Shown: positions 1 through 7,775 of the stretch, in pieces
Layout: every line of letters begins with the position of its first letter
Numbering within the stretch: the stretch's first letter is position 1
NCBI RefSeq assembly: GCF_900090105.1
Contig: NZ_FMDM01000001.1
Span: forward strand, 558,001 to 622,000
Direction of reading: 5' to 3'
Origin: Micromonospora humi
GTDB taxonomy: Bacteria; Actinomycetota; Actinomycetes; Mycobacteriales; Micromonosporaceae
Length of the DNA: 64,000 nucleotides
Made by a program: the position numbers and the translations under genes
Notes under the pieces: generated by a model
What the model saw: the letters and a program-made list of their open reading frames with translations, nothing else
The model's database searches: none
What the model was told of the DNA's origin: nothing

Positions 1-1201
1 ACTCCCAGATCTGCAGCCGGGTGCCGTCGGCCGAGCTGTTCCCGGTGGCGTCCAGGCACTTGTTGGCCTGCGGGTTCACGATGTCCCCGGCGGCGCTGAA
101 CACCCACTTCTGCGCGCCGGAACCGTTGCAGTCGTAGAGCTGCACCTTGGCGCCGTTGGCGGTCGACCCGGACGTCACGTCGAGGCACTTGCCGAGCGCG
201 CGCACCGAACCGTCGGCGGCCCAGGTCCAGCGTTGGGCGGCGGTGCCGTTGCAGGTCCAGAGCTGCACCGGGGTGCCGTTGGCGGTGTTCGCGCTGGCCA
301 CGTCGACGCACTTGTCGCCGTATCCGACGATCTGCCCGCCGGTGCCCCCGCCGCCGTTGTCCCAGGCCTGCACCCGGACGTAGTCGACGGTCATGGTCTG
401 CGGGAACGCGGTGGAGCCGTCCGGCGAGCCGGGCCAGTTGCCGCCGACCGCCACGTTCATGATCATGAAGAACGGGTGGTCGAAGACCCAGCGGTTGCCG
501 CCCGCGTCGGCCGGCGTCTTGCGGGAGTACTGCACGCCGTCGAGGTACCAGGTGATCGAGTCCGGCGCCCAGTCCACCGCGAACGTGTGGAACGCGTCGG
601 CGAGGGCCTGGCCGCCGGGCAGCGAGGTGGACGCGCCGATGCCGTTGCCGCCGGAGTAGCCCGGGCCGTGCAGCGTGCCCCACACGGTGGACGGGGCGTA
701 GCCGACGTTCTCCATGATGTCGATCTCGCCGCTGTTGGGCCACGGGTTGCTGCCGATGTCGTTGCCGAGCATCCAGAACGCCGGCCACAGCCCCTGCCCG
801 CGCGGGATCTTGATGCGCGCCTCGAACCGACCGTACGCCTGCGTGAACGTGCCGTTGGTGAGCAGCCGGGCCGAGGTGTACTGGCAGCTTCCGTACCAGC
901 AGTTGTAGCCGGCCGGGTTCTCCCTGCGGGCGGTGATCACCAGGTTGCCGTTGCCGTCGAGCGCGGCGTTGCGGGTGCTGTTGGTGTAGTACTGCAACTC
1001 GTTGTTGCCCCAACCGCCGCCGCCGATGTCGTAGCGCCACTTGCTCGCGTCAGGGGCGGCGCCGGCCGGGCCGGTGAAGTCGTCGGACCAGGTGACCGCG
1101 CCCGGGGCGGCCACCGCTGGGGTGCTCGGGACGGTGGTGAGGGCGGCGGTGAGGCCGACCGTCGCCATCGCCAGGGCGGCGACGGTACGGAAACTGCGCA
1201 C
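1..1201 (-). CDS. Secreted GH16 endo-beta-1,3-glucanase with C-terminal ricin-type (CBM13) domain, truncated by window edge
   Basis: Hydrolyses beta-1,3-glucans (laminarin or curdlan type) outside the cell. Translating the minus strand from GTG at 1201 gives an Ala-rich signal peptide of about 32 residues, then a GH16 fold carrying the family catalytic motif GEIDIMENVG (residues 158-167, nucleophile E159 and acid/base E164). A Gly-rich linker near residue 295 leads into a beta-trefoil with repeated QLW/CNG and QRW/QKW units, typical of CBM13. The frame is open at base 1, so the last trefoil repeats lie outside the window. The start is supported by an AGGAGG ribosome site at 1208-1213. It is transcribed alone, downstream of the conflict operon but from its own promoter with a LacI-type operator. 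Lichenase or kappa-carrageenase activity is less likely but not excluded. Confidence 0.93.
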   Translation of the reverse strand, partial: MRSFRTVAALAMATVGLTAALTTVPSTPAVAAPGAVTWSDDFTGPAGAAPDASKWRYDIGGGGWGNNELQYYTNSTRNAALDGNGNLVITARRENPAGYNCWYGSCQYTSARLLTNGTFTQAYGRFEARIKIPRGQGLWPAFWMLGNDIGSNPWPNSGEIDIMENVGYAPSTVWGTLHGPGYSGGNGIGASTSLPGGQALADAFHTFAVDWAPDSITWYLDGVQYSRKTPADAGGNRWVFDHPFFMIMNVAVGGNWPGSPDGSTAFPQTMTVDYVRVQAWDNGGGGTGGQIVGYGDKCVDVASANTANGTPVQLWTCNGTAAQRWTWAADGSVRALGKCLDVTSGSTANGAKVQLYDCNGSGAQKWVFSAAGDIVNPQANKCLDATGNSSADGTRLQIWE

Positions 1202-1290
1202 GGGGTGCCTCCTGCGGTGGTGGGTTCGCTCACCGTGCGGTCGGCCGGCCCCGTCGAACGGTAAACAAACTATAAAGATAGGCTTCGATG

Positions 1291-1319
1291 AAGGTATGAA
1301 CGAAGTCGCTCGCTGTCAA
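1291..1319 (-). promoter_or_regulatory. Promoter of the GH16 glucanase gene
   Basis: On the minus strand a perfect -35 TTGACA (1314-1319) is followed, after 17 nt, by TACCTT (1291-1296), which fits the actinobacterial -10 consensus TANNNT. Transcription would start near 1284, giving an 80-nt leader with an AGGAGG ribosome site. The LacI-type operator abuts the -35 box. Confidence 0.75.
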
Positions 1320-1332
1320 GAGAGCGCTTCCC
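1319..1332. promoter_or_regulatory. LacI-family-type operator upstream of GH16 gene
   Basis: AGAGAGCGCTTCCC is an imperfect palindrome centred on GCGC. Its left half is identical to the two perfect AGAGAGCGCTCTCT sites in front of the GH81 gene (36684 and 36750), and 11 of 14 bases match overall. It resembles the TGGGAGCGCTCCCA operators of actinobacterial CebR/CelR regulators. It touches the -35 box, so a bound LacI-family protein would block RNA polymerase. No regulator gene of this family is in the window. Confidence 0.65.
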
Positions 1333-1381
1333 ACCACTCCGGCCCGGGATTTCGCTGCCGCGCCACAGGCTGCGGCCGGCG

Positions 1382-4300
1382 CTACCGCTCGGCCTCGGCG
1401 ATCGCCCGCCTCACCCGGTCCAGCCAGAGGTCGACCTGCCATTCGTCGTACCCGTTGAAGCGCACCCGGAAGACGACATCGTGCACCTCCTGGGCGGTCA
1501 ATGGCGCACCGGCACGCGCGCCACCGTGTTGGTAATGGAACAGCGTGTCGTCGATGCGCTCGGCGAACGCGTCGACCTCGTCGGGGTCGTAGCCACGACG
1601 CAGGCGTTGACGTGGGAAGCGTTGTCCCCGTGCTGTCGACCTGGGCGTCGTCAGGTCGAGGGTGGGCGGGCCGGTCTCAGTGGAGGTCGCCAGGTCGACG
1701 GTGGGCTCGCTGGTCTCGGTCGAGGTCGTCAGGTCGACCGTCGGCTCGTTGGTCTCGGTCGACGTGGCCAGGTCGACCGTCGGCTCGCCGGTCGGTGCAA
1801 CCAGGGCCCGGATCTCGTAGGCGGTCAACGCCAGGCGGATGGGCGTGCCGGGATTCACCACCATCGTGGCGCTGGACGGCCACACCGATGCCACCTCGCG
1901 GAAGGGCCAGGGGCCGGACGGCCGCTCGCTGAAGCGCTGCGGTGCGGTGACGAGGACGATCTCATCGATCACGCCGTCTCGGCGGCTCCTCAACGCGGCG
2001 ATCAGTTCCGTGGCCGAGCCCGTCGACGGACCAGCCGGTGCCCAGAGCGGTGCGGACGACAGCACCTTCACCGCCTCCTCGACGGAGACCCGGATCGCAT
2101 TCCACAGGTGCCTCTCCACCTCGTTCAACGGGTGGAACTCCCCGTCCTTGCCTATGGCGGCCCCCCGGAAGAATCCGGAGACCACGCGTGCGGAGGTCGG
2201 CGTCGCGGTGGGCCGGGCGTGCCGCCCCTGCGTCGTGTCGTCCGACGGTTCCGCCTTGGCCGGTTGGGGCCGGACGAGGTAGTCGACCACGACCTGCCGG
2301 ACGACCGCGGCCGGCAGCACGGCGATCTCGCCTCGGCTGCCCGACAGGGCGGGACGACCGTTCACCATGCCGACGATCTCTCCGGTGGAGGGCCGCCACA
2401 CCGGCGCGCCGCTCATCGGCTGGAGCACCTCGTCCCCGGTGTCGGCGCTCAGATGCAGGTGCGCCAGCCCACCCGACGCCACCGCGGTGATCCGTCCCGA
2501 CATCCTCGAGGAAGAGGACAGGATGTGCGCCATCTCATCGGCTTCCGGCGCTCCGAACAGGACCGCGCTGGGCACCTCGGCCAGCGCCTCGCCCTCGACC
2601 CTCAGGATCGTCACGTCCAACTGATCGAAGGTGGACTGGTGAGCGGGCCAGGCCGCGATGACTGCGGTGCGGACATACCCTCCGCGGCGGCGACCGATCA
2701 GGACCGACACCTGGTCGGACGGCCACATCTGGGAGGTAGGGCTCTTGCCCAGGGCAGTGTTGACCACGTGGGCGCAGGTGGCGAGGTAGCGCGGGCTCAC
2801 CATGAAGCCGCTGCCGACGATCTGGCCATGCGCGTTCAGCACTTCACCGACCACCGGCTCGCCGGGAATGCCCGACGGCGCCCCCGGTTCTCCGCCGCTG
2901 ACGCCGCTTCGAGCCGGGTCGACCTCTGGATCATCGCTCTCGGCCGCTGCGCCTTCGCCGGCCACACCGTCGTCGGTCGGCACGGTCGAGGCAGCGGGTG
3001 CGGAGACACCGGTGATCCGGTCGAGGATCTCGGCCCGGATCCTCGCGAACGGGCGGCTCTCCGCCGGCAGGTCCAGCGCACCGGACGGGGTGGGCACCGC
3101 CGCGGCCAGACCGGCGCCGGGCAGCCGCAGCCACCGCTCGATGAAGGCGGAGACCTCCTGGTCGACCCGTTCCGCCTCGTGCCGCTGCAACGTGCCGAGC
3201 AGGACGTCGCGGACCCCGTCGACGAACTCGTAGCGGTCGTCGGCCGCCGGCCCGTCGTCGACGGTCGCGACCAGGCCGCTGAACAGGATCTCCGCGAGGT
3301 GCGCCGGCGAGGAGCGGGGCATCATCGTCGCCTGCACGGTCCGCATCAGCGGCAGGCTCAACGGCGCCGCGGACAGGTACGTGAGCAGCTCGTACGCCTC
3401 CGGCGTGGCCTCGGCGCGGAACGCCCGCACCCGCTCGACCGCGTCGTGCGGCTCCCGCCGGTCGGCCGGTGTGCCGCGCGCGGCGTCACCCGGGAAGATG
3501 ACCGACGCGTCGACCCCGCCGTGCGCGGTGCCGCCGGCCAGGCGTGCCCAGGGCGCCAGCCACCCGGGGTCGATCTCCAGCACCGGCACGGGCAGGTCGG
3601 GCCCGTGCTGCCGGCGTCGGTAGCTGACGAAGGACAGCCGGTTGTTGGGCGCGCCCGGCGACGGGGTCCCCAACCGTCCGGGCGACGGCCGCAGTGCGGT
3701 CCGTTCCCAGAGATGGGCGGGCAGTGGTTGCAGAATGGCCACCGGCCCGGACCCGCCCCAACGGTGGACCACCGCCCCGAGGTGGCCCGAGCGCCACGCG
3801 GCGCCGATGCCGTCGGTCAGCAACAGGATGAGGCGACGGCCGGTGGGGTCGATCAGTTCCGACGGGCTTCGTGGGGCGCTTCCCGCACCCCGCCCGGACG
3901 TGGTGACCCACGATCTGCCCTCGGAGTCCGCGTGCAGGTGACGCAGGCGCACGTCCCGGAACGCGCCGAGCCGCCGGAAGACGCCGTACAGCTCGTGGGC
4001 GAGCCGGCCCCAGAGTTGCCCGCCCGCGCCCAGATCGGCGACCAGCACCAGGTCGAGCCAGGGCTCCCGGGCGGGCTGCAGCACCGGAAGCCAGATCCGC
4101 CGCTCGGCGATCCGGCGTACGGTCGCCTCCTCGTCGAGGACCGTCCGGTGCCGGGAGTCGACAGTCCGCTTCAGCGGGCGCAGCGACCGCATCAGGCGCA
4201 GGGTGTCGGGGATGGCCGGCGCGGCGTGCGCCAGCAGCGGTACCGCCGGGTTCGTCTCGGGCCGCCCGGGTTGCCGCGGGCGCAGGTGCAGCGGCAGCAG

Positions 4301-4576
4301 GTCCTCCTGCGGCGGGTCGGCCGGCGACACCGTGGCGGCGCGGTCGGGAGCCGGATCCGGGTCGGGCACCGGGTCGTCGTCCGGCGGGTCCGGCACCGGC
4401 TCGACCGGCTCGACCGGCACGCCGTCGCCCTCGTCGACGGTGGAGACCGGCTCCTCGGCGTCGCGCGGTCGCGCGGCCGGCAGGTGATCGGCCAGCCACA
4501 GCGCGTCCGCGAGGCCCCGGGCATCCAGCTCCAGGCCGGCCCGGGCGAAGACCCGCGACACCCGCGCGACCGACAC
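1382..4576 (-). CDS. Conflict-system protein: SAV_2336/vWA-like region, trypsin-like protease, 13-residue repeats and DivIVA-like C-terminus
   Basis: 1064 residues, GTG start two bases after the MoxR stop. The N-terminus (LADALWLADHLP, residues 22-33) and the LDLVLVADLG...RRLILLLTDGIGAAW region (about 175-300) resemble SAV_2336-type proteins with a degenerate vWA-like fold. A Pro/Asp-rich linker lies at 55-95. A trypsin-like protease spans about 575-770 with an intact triad: H603 in TCAHV, D654 in QLDVTILRV, S722 in QPMSGAPV. Residues 797-925 are unrecognised. Three and a half 13-residue repeats (EPTVDLATSTET) at about 932-977 lead to a DivIVA-like end (RLRRGYDPDEVDAFAER at 992-1008 and a second helix pair to 1060). 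It is the last gene of the operon and probably the effector or adaptor. Domain names come from memory of the family; the protease triad is directly visible. Confidence 0.8.
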   Translation of the reverse strand: MSVARVSRVFARAGLELDARGLADALWLADHLPAARPRDAEEPVSTVDEGDGVPVEPVEPVPDPPDDDPVPDPDPAPDRAATVSPADPPQEDLLPLHLRPRQPGRPETNPAVPLLAHAAPAIPDTLRLMRSLRPLKRTVDSRHRTVLDEEATVRRIAERRIWLPVLQPAREPWLDLVLVADLGAGGQLWGRLAHELYGVFRRLGAFRDVRLRHLHADSEGRSWVTTSGRGAGSAPRSPSELIDPTGRRLILLLTDGIGAAWRSGHLGAVVHRWGGSGPVAILQPLPAHLWERTALRPSPGRLGTPSPGAPNNRLSFVSYRRRQHGPDLPVPVLEIDPGWLAPWARLAGGTAHGGVDASVIFPGDAARGTPADRREPHDAVERVRAFRAEATPEAYELLTYLSAAPLSLPLMRTVQATMMPRSSPAHLAEILFSGLVATVDDGPAADDRYEFVDGVRDVLLGTLQRHEAERVDQEVSAFIERWLRLPGAGLAAAVPTPSGALDLPAESRPFARIRAEILDRITGVSAPAASTVPTDDGVAGEGAAAESDDPEVDPARSGVSGGEPGAPSGIPGEPVVGEVLNAHGQIVGSGFMVSPRYLATCAHVVNTALGKSPTSQMWPSDQVSVLIGRRRGGYVRTAVIAAWPAHQSTFDQLDVTILRVEGEALAEVPSAVLFGAPEADEMAHILSSSSRMSGRITAVASGGLAHLHLSADTGDEVLQPMSGAPVWRPSTGEIVGMVNGRPALSGSRGEIAVLPAAVVRQVVVDYLVRPQPAKAEPSDDTTQGRHARPTATPTSARVVSGFFRGAAIGKDGEFHPLNEVERHLWNAIRVSVEEAVKVLSSAPLWAPAGPSTGSATELIAALRSRRDGVIDEIVLVTAPQRFSERPSGPWPFREVASVWPSSATMVVNPGTPIRLALTAYEIRALVAPTGEPTVDLATSTETNEPTVDLTTSTETSEPTVDLATSTETGPPTLDLTTPRSTARGQRFPRQRLRRGYDPDEVDAFAERIDDTLFHYQHGGARAGAPLTAQEVHDVVFRVRFNGYDEWQVDLWLDRVRRAIAEAER
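1652..1795 (-). repeat. 39-bp in-frame tandem repeat inside the conflict-system protein gene
   Basis: Units begin at 1652, 1691, 1730 and 1769, exactly 39 bp apart, each starting CAGGTCGA on the plus strand; the last is partial. They encode the EPTVDL(A/T)TSTET linker units between the unknown domain and the DivIVA-like domain. The exact period makes copy-number change by slippage or recombination possible without breaking the frame. Confidence 0.9.
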
Positions 4577-4578
4577 GG

Positions 4579-5544
4579 CTACGACAACTCGGTCAGGTAC
4601 TGCAGGACGACGTTCGCCAGTCGCTCCGGATCGAGTTGGTCGCCGGGCACGTGCCGCGTCAGGTACACGGCGTTGAGCAGTTGGTCCGTCGCCAGTTCGC
4701 CCTGCTCCCGCCGGTCGAGGAAGGCGCGGACCAGGTGCTGGGCGCGGCCGTCGAGGTCGGCGCCGAGGTGGGCCCGGACGATGTCGTCCAACCGGGCCTC
4801 GTCCGGTGGCCGCAGTTCCATTCGGACGCAGCGCCGGAGGAACGCCGGCGGGAAGTCCCGCTCGCCGTTGCTGGTCAGCACCACGATGGGGAACGTGGTG
4901 CAGCGGACGTAGCCGTTGTCCACGGTGATGCGACGGCCGTCGGAGGTGCCGATCGTCACCTGGGGCACGGCCTCGGCGAGCCGGGACAGCTCCGGTATCT
5001 CGTACTCGCCCTCCTCGAACGCGTCCAGCAGGTCGTTGGGCAGATCGATGTCACTCTTGTCGATCTCGTCGACGAGCAGTACCCGTTCCCGCTCGCTCGG
5101 TGCCAGGGCGGTGCCGAGGGGGCCGAGACGCAGGAACCGCCCGACGTCCGGCGGATCCTGTCCACCCGCTCCCTCGGTGCCGCGCAGGTTGTGTTCCTCG
5201 ATCCGGCCGATCGCGTCGTAGCGGTAGAGGCCGTCGCGGACCGTCGTGCGGCTGGTGATCGGCCAGCGGAGCACCGGACCCAGCCCCAACTCGTGCGCGA
5301 TCGCGTACGCCAGGGTCGATTTCCCCACGCCCGGCTGCCCGGTCACCAGGAGCGGCCGGCGCAGGTAGATCGCGGTGTTGACGAGGTTGAGCGTTTCCTC
5401 GTCGGCCTGATAGGTGCGGGCCTGCTCCGGCCGCTGTGTCCGGTTGTCCCGCCCGTCGAAGGTCCGCCACGGCGGAGGGCTCGGCAGCCGGGCGATGCCG
5501 TCGTGCGGCTCGCCGCTTCCTCGGAAGACCCACCAGGTGTTCAC
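4579..5544 (-). CDS. MoxR-type AAA+ ATPase of the conflict operon
   Basis: 321 residues. An ATP-driven remodelling enzyme, probably a hexamer, predicted to act on the vWA-like and VMAP partners. Walker A is GQPGVGKS (69-76), Walker B is VLLVDEIDKSD (155-165), and a sensor-1 Asn lies in VVLTSNGERDFP (221-232), followed by an FLRRC arginine-finger region. The DEIDK and helix-2-insert pattern is that of MoxR/RavA-like ATPases. GTG start at 5544 overlaps the stop of the trypsin-VMAP gene by 4 bp, so the two are translationally coupled, and the next gene begins 2 bp after its stop. Gene order Trypco1, trypsin-VMAP, MoxR, vWA-like matches the ternary NTP-dependent conflict systems described by Aravind and colleagues. 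Confidence 0.88.
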   Translation of the reverse strand: MNTWWVFRGSGEPHDGIARLPSPPPWRTFDGRDNRTQRPEQARTYQADEETLNLVNTAIYLRRPLLVTGQPGVGKSTLAYAIAHELGLGPVLRWPITSRTTVRDGLYRYDAIGRIEEHNLRGTEGAGGQDPPDVGRFLRLGPLGTALAPSERERVLLVDEIDKSDIDLPNDLLDAFEEGEYEIPELSRLAEAVPQVTIGTSDGRRITVDNGYVRCTTFPIVVLTSNGERDFPPAFLRRCVRMELRPPDEARLDDIVRAHLGADLDGRAQHLVRAFLDRREQGELATDQLLNAVYLTRHVPGDQLDPERLANVVLQYLTELS

Positions 5545-7370
5545 GCGACCTCCGCTTCGCCGGGCGGCAGCATCTGTTGACGGGGCGGACGGCGGGTCGG
5601 ATCGTCCCAGAGCAGCACCAGGTCCCGCCCCCAGTGGTTGTCCGCCGCCGCGGCCCGTCGCAGTTCGAGGACCCGCTGGGGGAGTGCGTCGTGGCGGGTC
5701 TCCGCCAACGAGCCGGCCAGCGCGCTCTGGAAGAGCCGCACCGGACAGGCGTCACCGGAGCACTTCTCGCAGCGCATGCCGCACCACGCCAACGCCGGCA
5801 CCCCCTCGGGGAGCGCCACCTCCAACGCCACCCGCGACGGCGCGTCGTCCGGCGGACCGGGGAGTGCCACGGCGGACAGCAGGGGGTGGCCGCCGATCCA
5901 GGCCCACATCGCCTCGTGGCTGCGCCGGTCGTCGCAGTGGACGGACACCAGACCCGAGCGCAGGAACTGCCGGGCGGTCATCCGCCACCGTCGCTTGAGG
6001 AACGCCATGCTCTCGGCGTCCTCCAGTCGTTCGAGGTCGCGGACCACGACGGCGTACTTGCTGCCCAGCGTCTCCCACCGGCGCGACCGCCACAGGGCCC
6101 AGGAGTGGACCGGCTCGTTGAGGAGTTCCTGGGGCAGGATGAACTCCACCATGATGTCCCGCTCGTGGGCGGTCAGCTGGCGGATCTGCTCGACCAGACT
6201 GTCCTGCACCCGCTGCCTGGCCTCGGGCCACGGGACGGCGTCGAGGTCGTCGACGACCGGCACGACGTGGTCGGCGTCCACGTAGCGCCACATGGTCACG
6301 TGGTAGCGCAGGTGGTTGTTGCCCGCGGGGCGCAGCCGCACCATGACGGAGACCGGTGCCGTGGACGACGTCTCGGTCAGCCGGTTCCGGATCACCGGTG
6401 ACACGCCGAGTCGGCCCGCCCGGTACAACAACCAGTCCCGCAACTCGGGCAGCTCGCCGTGTCGTCGGGCCAGGTCGGCGGCGTAGGCCAGCACCTGCGG
6501 TGGTTCGCCGGCGGGTGGCGCCACGAGGCCCATCAGGTCCGCGGCGACGTCGCCGTAGTCGTGGTGCGGCGCCGACGGAGGCTTCGCGAGCGGGCCGGCG
6601 GAGCGTTCGTAGTCCGCCCGGTGCTGCTCGGCCGGGATCTCCGGCAGGCCGGCCAGGATGCCCCGCAGATCCCGCTCCTCCGCGGGGACGACGTACGTGC
6701 CGGACCGGTCCGCGTCGAACGCCGGCCGACGGTGGTGGTCGGCGCGGCGGTGATGCAGATCGTGGGCCCGCCACAGCGCCCGATGGACGGCGGGGGCCAG
6801 GTGTCGCAGACCGATCAGGGGAGCGACGAAACCGCCTCCGTGGTCCCGTTTGGCCTTGACGACTCCCCAGACGCCCCCGGTCGCCGGGTCGAGGACGGGA
6901 CCGCCGGACATTCCCGGCGTCACCTCCTCGTGCGAGATCTTCAGCAGGACGCCGGGAGGGAAGTCGTGCCGGCCGGTGAGGTGCAGGAGCCCTACCGCGG
7001 GTTTCAACGCCGGTGCCAGGGTGCTCGTGTAACCGGCGCCGACGCACGGGTTTCCCAGGCCGGGCATTCTGGTCGTCAGCCAGACGCAGGGATGCCCGGT
7101 CAGGCCGTCGACGCGGATCACCGCGAGGTCCGGCCACGGCCACAGGGTCGCGGCGCCGGTCGGTGGCGGCGAGGCGTCGAGGACCGTGCCCAGGTGGGGG
7201 ACGCCCTGCCATTGGACGCGTACCTGGCTCGCGGTCGGACCGGCCACGTGGGCGCAGGTGAGGATCATGCCCGGCGCGACGAAGAAGCCACTGCCCGCCA
7301 TTCGCCCGTCGACCAGCACGAGGCATTCACCGAGATGGCTCTCCGCCCACGCCGTCACCGCATCCGACAC
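5541..7370 (-). CDS. Trypsin-like protease fused to VMAP (vWA-MoxR-associated protein) C-terminal domain
   Basis: 609 residues, no signal peptide, so a cytosolic protease. The N-terminal trypsin fold (about 10-195) keeps its full triad: H41 in LTCAHV, D81 in WPDLAVIRV and S155 in TPGMSGGPV. A short helical stretch with DYGDVAADLMGLV (271-283) could be an effector-associated or VMAP-middle domain. Residues about 335-600 match the VMAP C-terminal domain by VEFILPQELLNEPVHSW (408-424), four Cys (WCGMRCEKCSGDAC, 529-542) and the closing LVLLWDDPTRRPP. In known systems VMAP links an ATPase/vWA switch to an effector, here the protease. It starts 10 bp after the Trypco1 gene and overlaps the MoxR start by 4 bp. 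Target and trigger cannot be read from the sequence. Confidence 0.85.
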   Translation of the reverse strand: MSDAVTAWAESHLGECLVLVDGRMAGSGFFVAPGMILTCAHVAGPTASQVRVQWQGVPHLGTVLDASPPPTGAATLWPWPDLAVIRVDGLTGHPCVWLTTRMPGLGNPCVGAGYTSTLAPALKPAVGLLHLTGRHDFPPGVLLKISHEEVTPGMSGGPVLDPATGGVWGVVKAKRDHGGGFVAPLIGLRHLAPAVHRALWRAHDLHHRRADHHRRPAFDADRSGTYVVPAEERDLRGILAGLPEIPAEQHRADYERSAGPLAKPPSAPHHDYGDVAADLMGLVAPPAGEPPQVLAYAADLARRHGELPELRDWLLYRAGRLGVSPVIRNRLTETSSTAPVSVMVRLRPAGNNHLRYHVTMWRYVDADHVVPVVDDLDAVPWPEARQRVQDSLVEQIRQLTAHERDIMVEFILPQELLNEPVHSWALWRSRRWETLGSKYAVVVRDLERLEDAESMAFLKRRWRMTARQFLRSGLVSVHCDDRRSHEAMWAWIGGHPLLSAVALPGPPDDAPSRVALEVALPEGVPALAWCGMRCEKCSGDACPVRLFQSALAGSLAETRHDALPQRVLELRRAAAADNHWGRDLVLLWDDPTRRPPRQQMLPPGEAEVA

Positions 7371-7380
7371 GCGGGCCGGC

Positions 7381-7707
7381 TCACTCGACGGAGGCGGCGG
7401 CGTGCGGAGCCGGCGCGGTCCAGGTAAGGGTGACCTTGAGGGCCGCCTTCACGGCCGATCCGGCGAGCGCTGCCACCAGACCCTGGCTGCCGATCTCCAG
7501 ATCGAGCCCGAGTTCCACCGAGACATTGTCCGGGCGGACGTTCCGCACCCCGTTGCGCACATTCGTGGCGACCGCGGAGAGCGTTTCCGACAGCCCGGTC
7601 AACGGTAGGAGCCGCGCGCCCAGACCGACGTCACTCACCCCGTTGCTCTCGATCGTCGCCCACGCGATCTGACCGTCGGGTAGCTCGACCTGGACAATTT
7701 CCCGCAC
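7381..7707 (-). CDS. Small Trypco1-like (CU044_2847 family) protein, first gene of conflict operon
   Basis: 108 residues from GTG at 7707 with a GAAGAGGG ribosome site. The N-terminus REIVQVELPDGQIAWATI, a central helix and a beta-rich end (VELGLDLEIGSQGLVAAL...KAALKVTLTW) match the trypsin-co-occurring domain 1 family, small proteins found next to trypsin-like conflict genes. The role is unproven; a regulator, substrate or sensor of the protease are all possible. It is only 10 bp before the trypsin-VMAP gene and opens the operon. A 68-bp gap separates it from the MFS gene upstream, so the operon may have its own promoter or take read-through. Confidence 0.75.
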   Translation of the reverse strand: MREIVQVELPDGQIAWATIESNGVSDVGLGARLLPLTGLSETLSAVATNVRNGVRNVRPDNVSVELGLDLEIGSQGLVAALAGSAVKAALKVTLTWTAPAPHAAASVE

Positions 7708-7775
7708 GCGAAACCCTCTTCATTGGACGGAGTGAATGGTGAAGGAGTTTATCGGTAGGCGGTCACGTATCGACC
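7708..7775 (-). promoter_or_regulatory. Probable promoter region of the conflict operon
   Basis: This short gap between the MFS stop and the Trypco1 start is noticeably richer in A+T than its surroundings. On the minus strand it contains ACGTGAGGTCGATACGTGAC, with a repeated ACGTGA (7758-7778) that could be a regulator half-site, and TACCGATAAACT downstream. I cannot assign a -35/-10 pair with confidence. Confidence 0.35.

Noticed and set aside
1481..4912. Long plus-strand open frame opposite the conflict-system gene
   Set aside because: It is a GC-codon shadow: Arg/Gly/His-rich, no recognisable domain, and it lies over a minus-strand gene with clear protease and vWA-like motifs.
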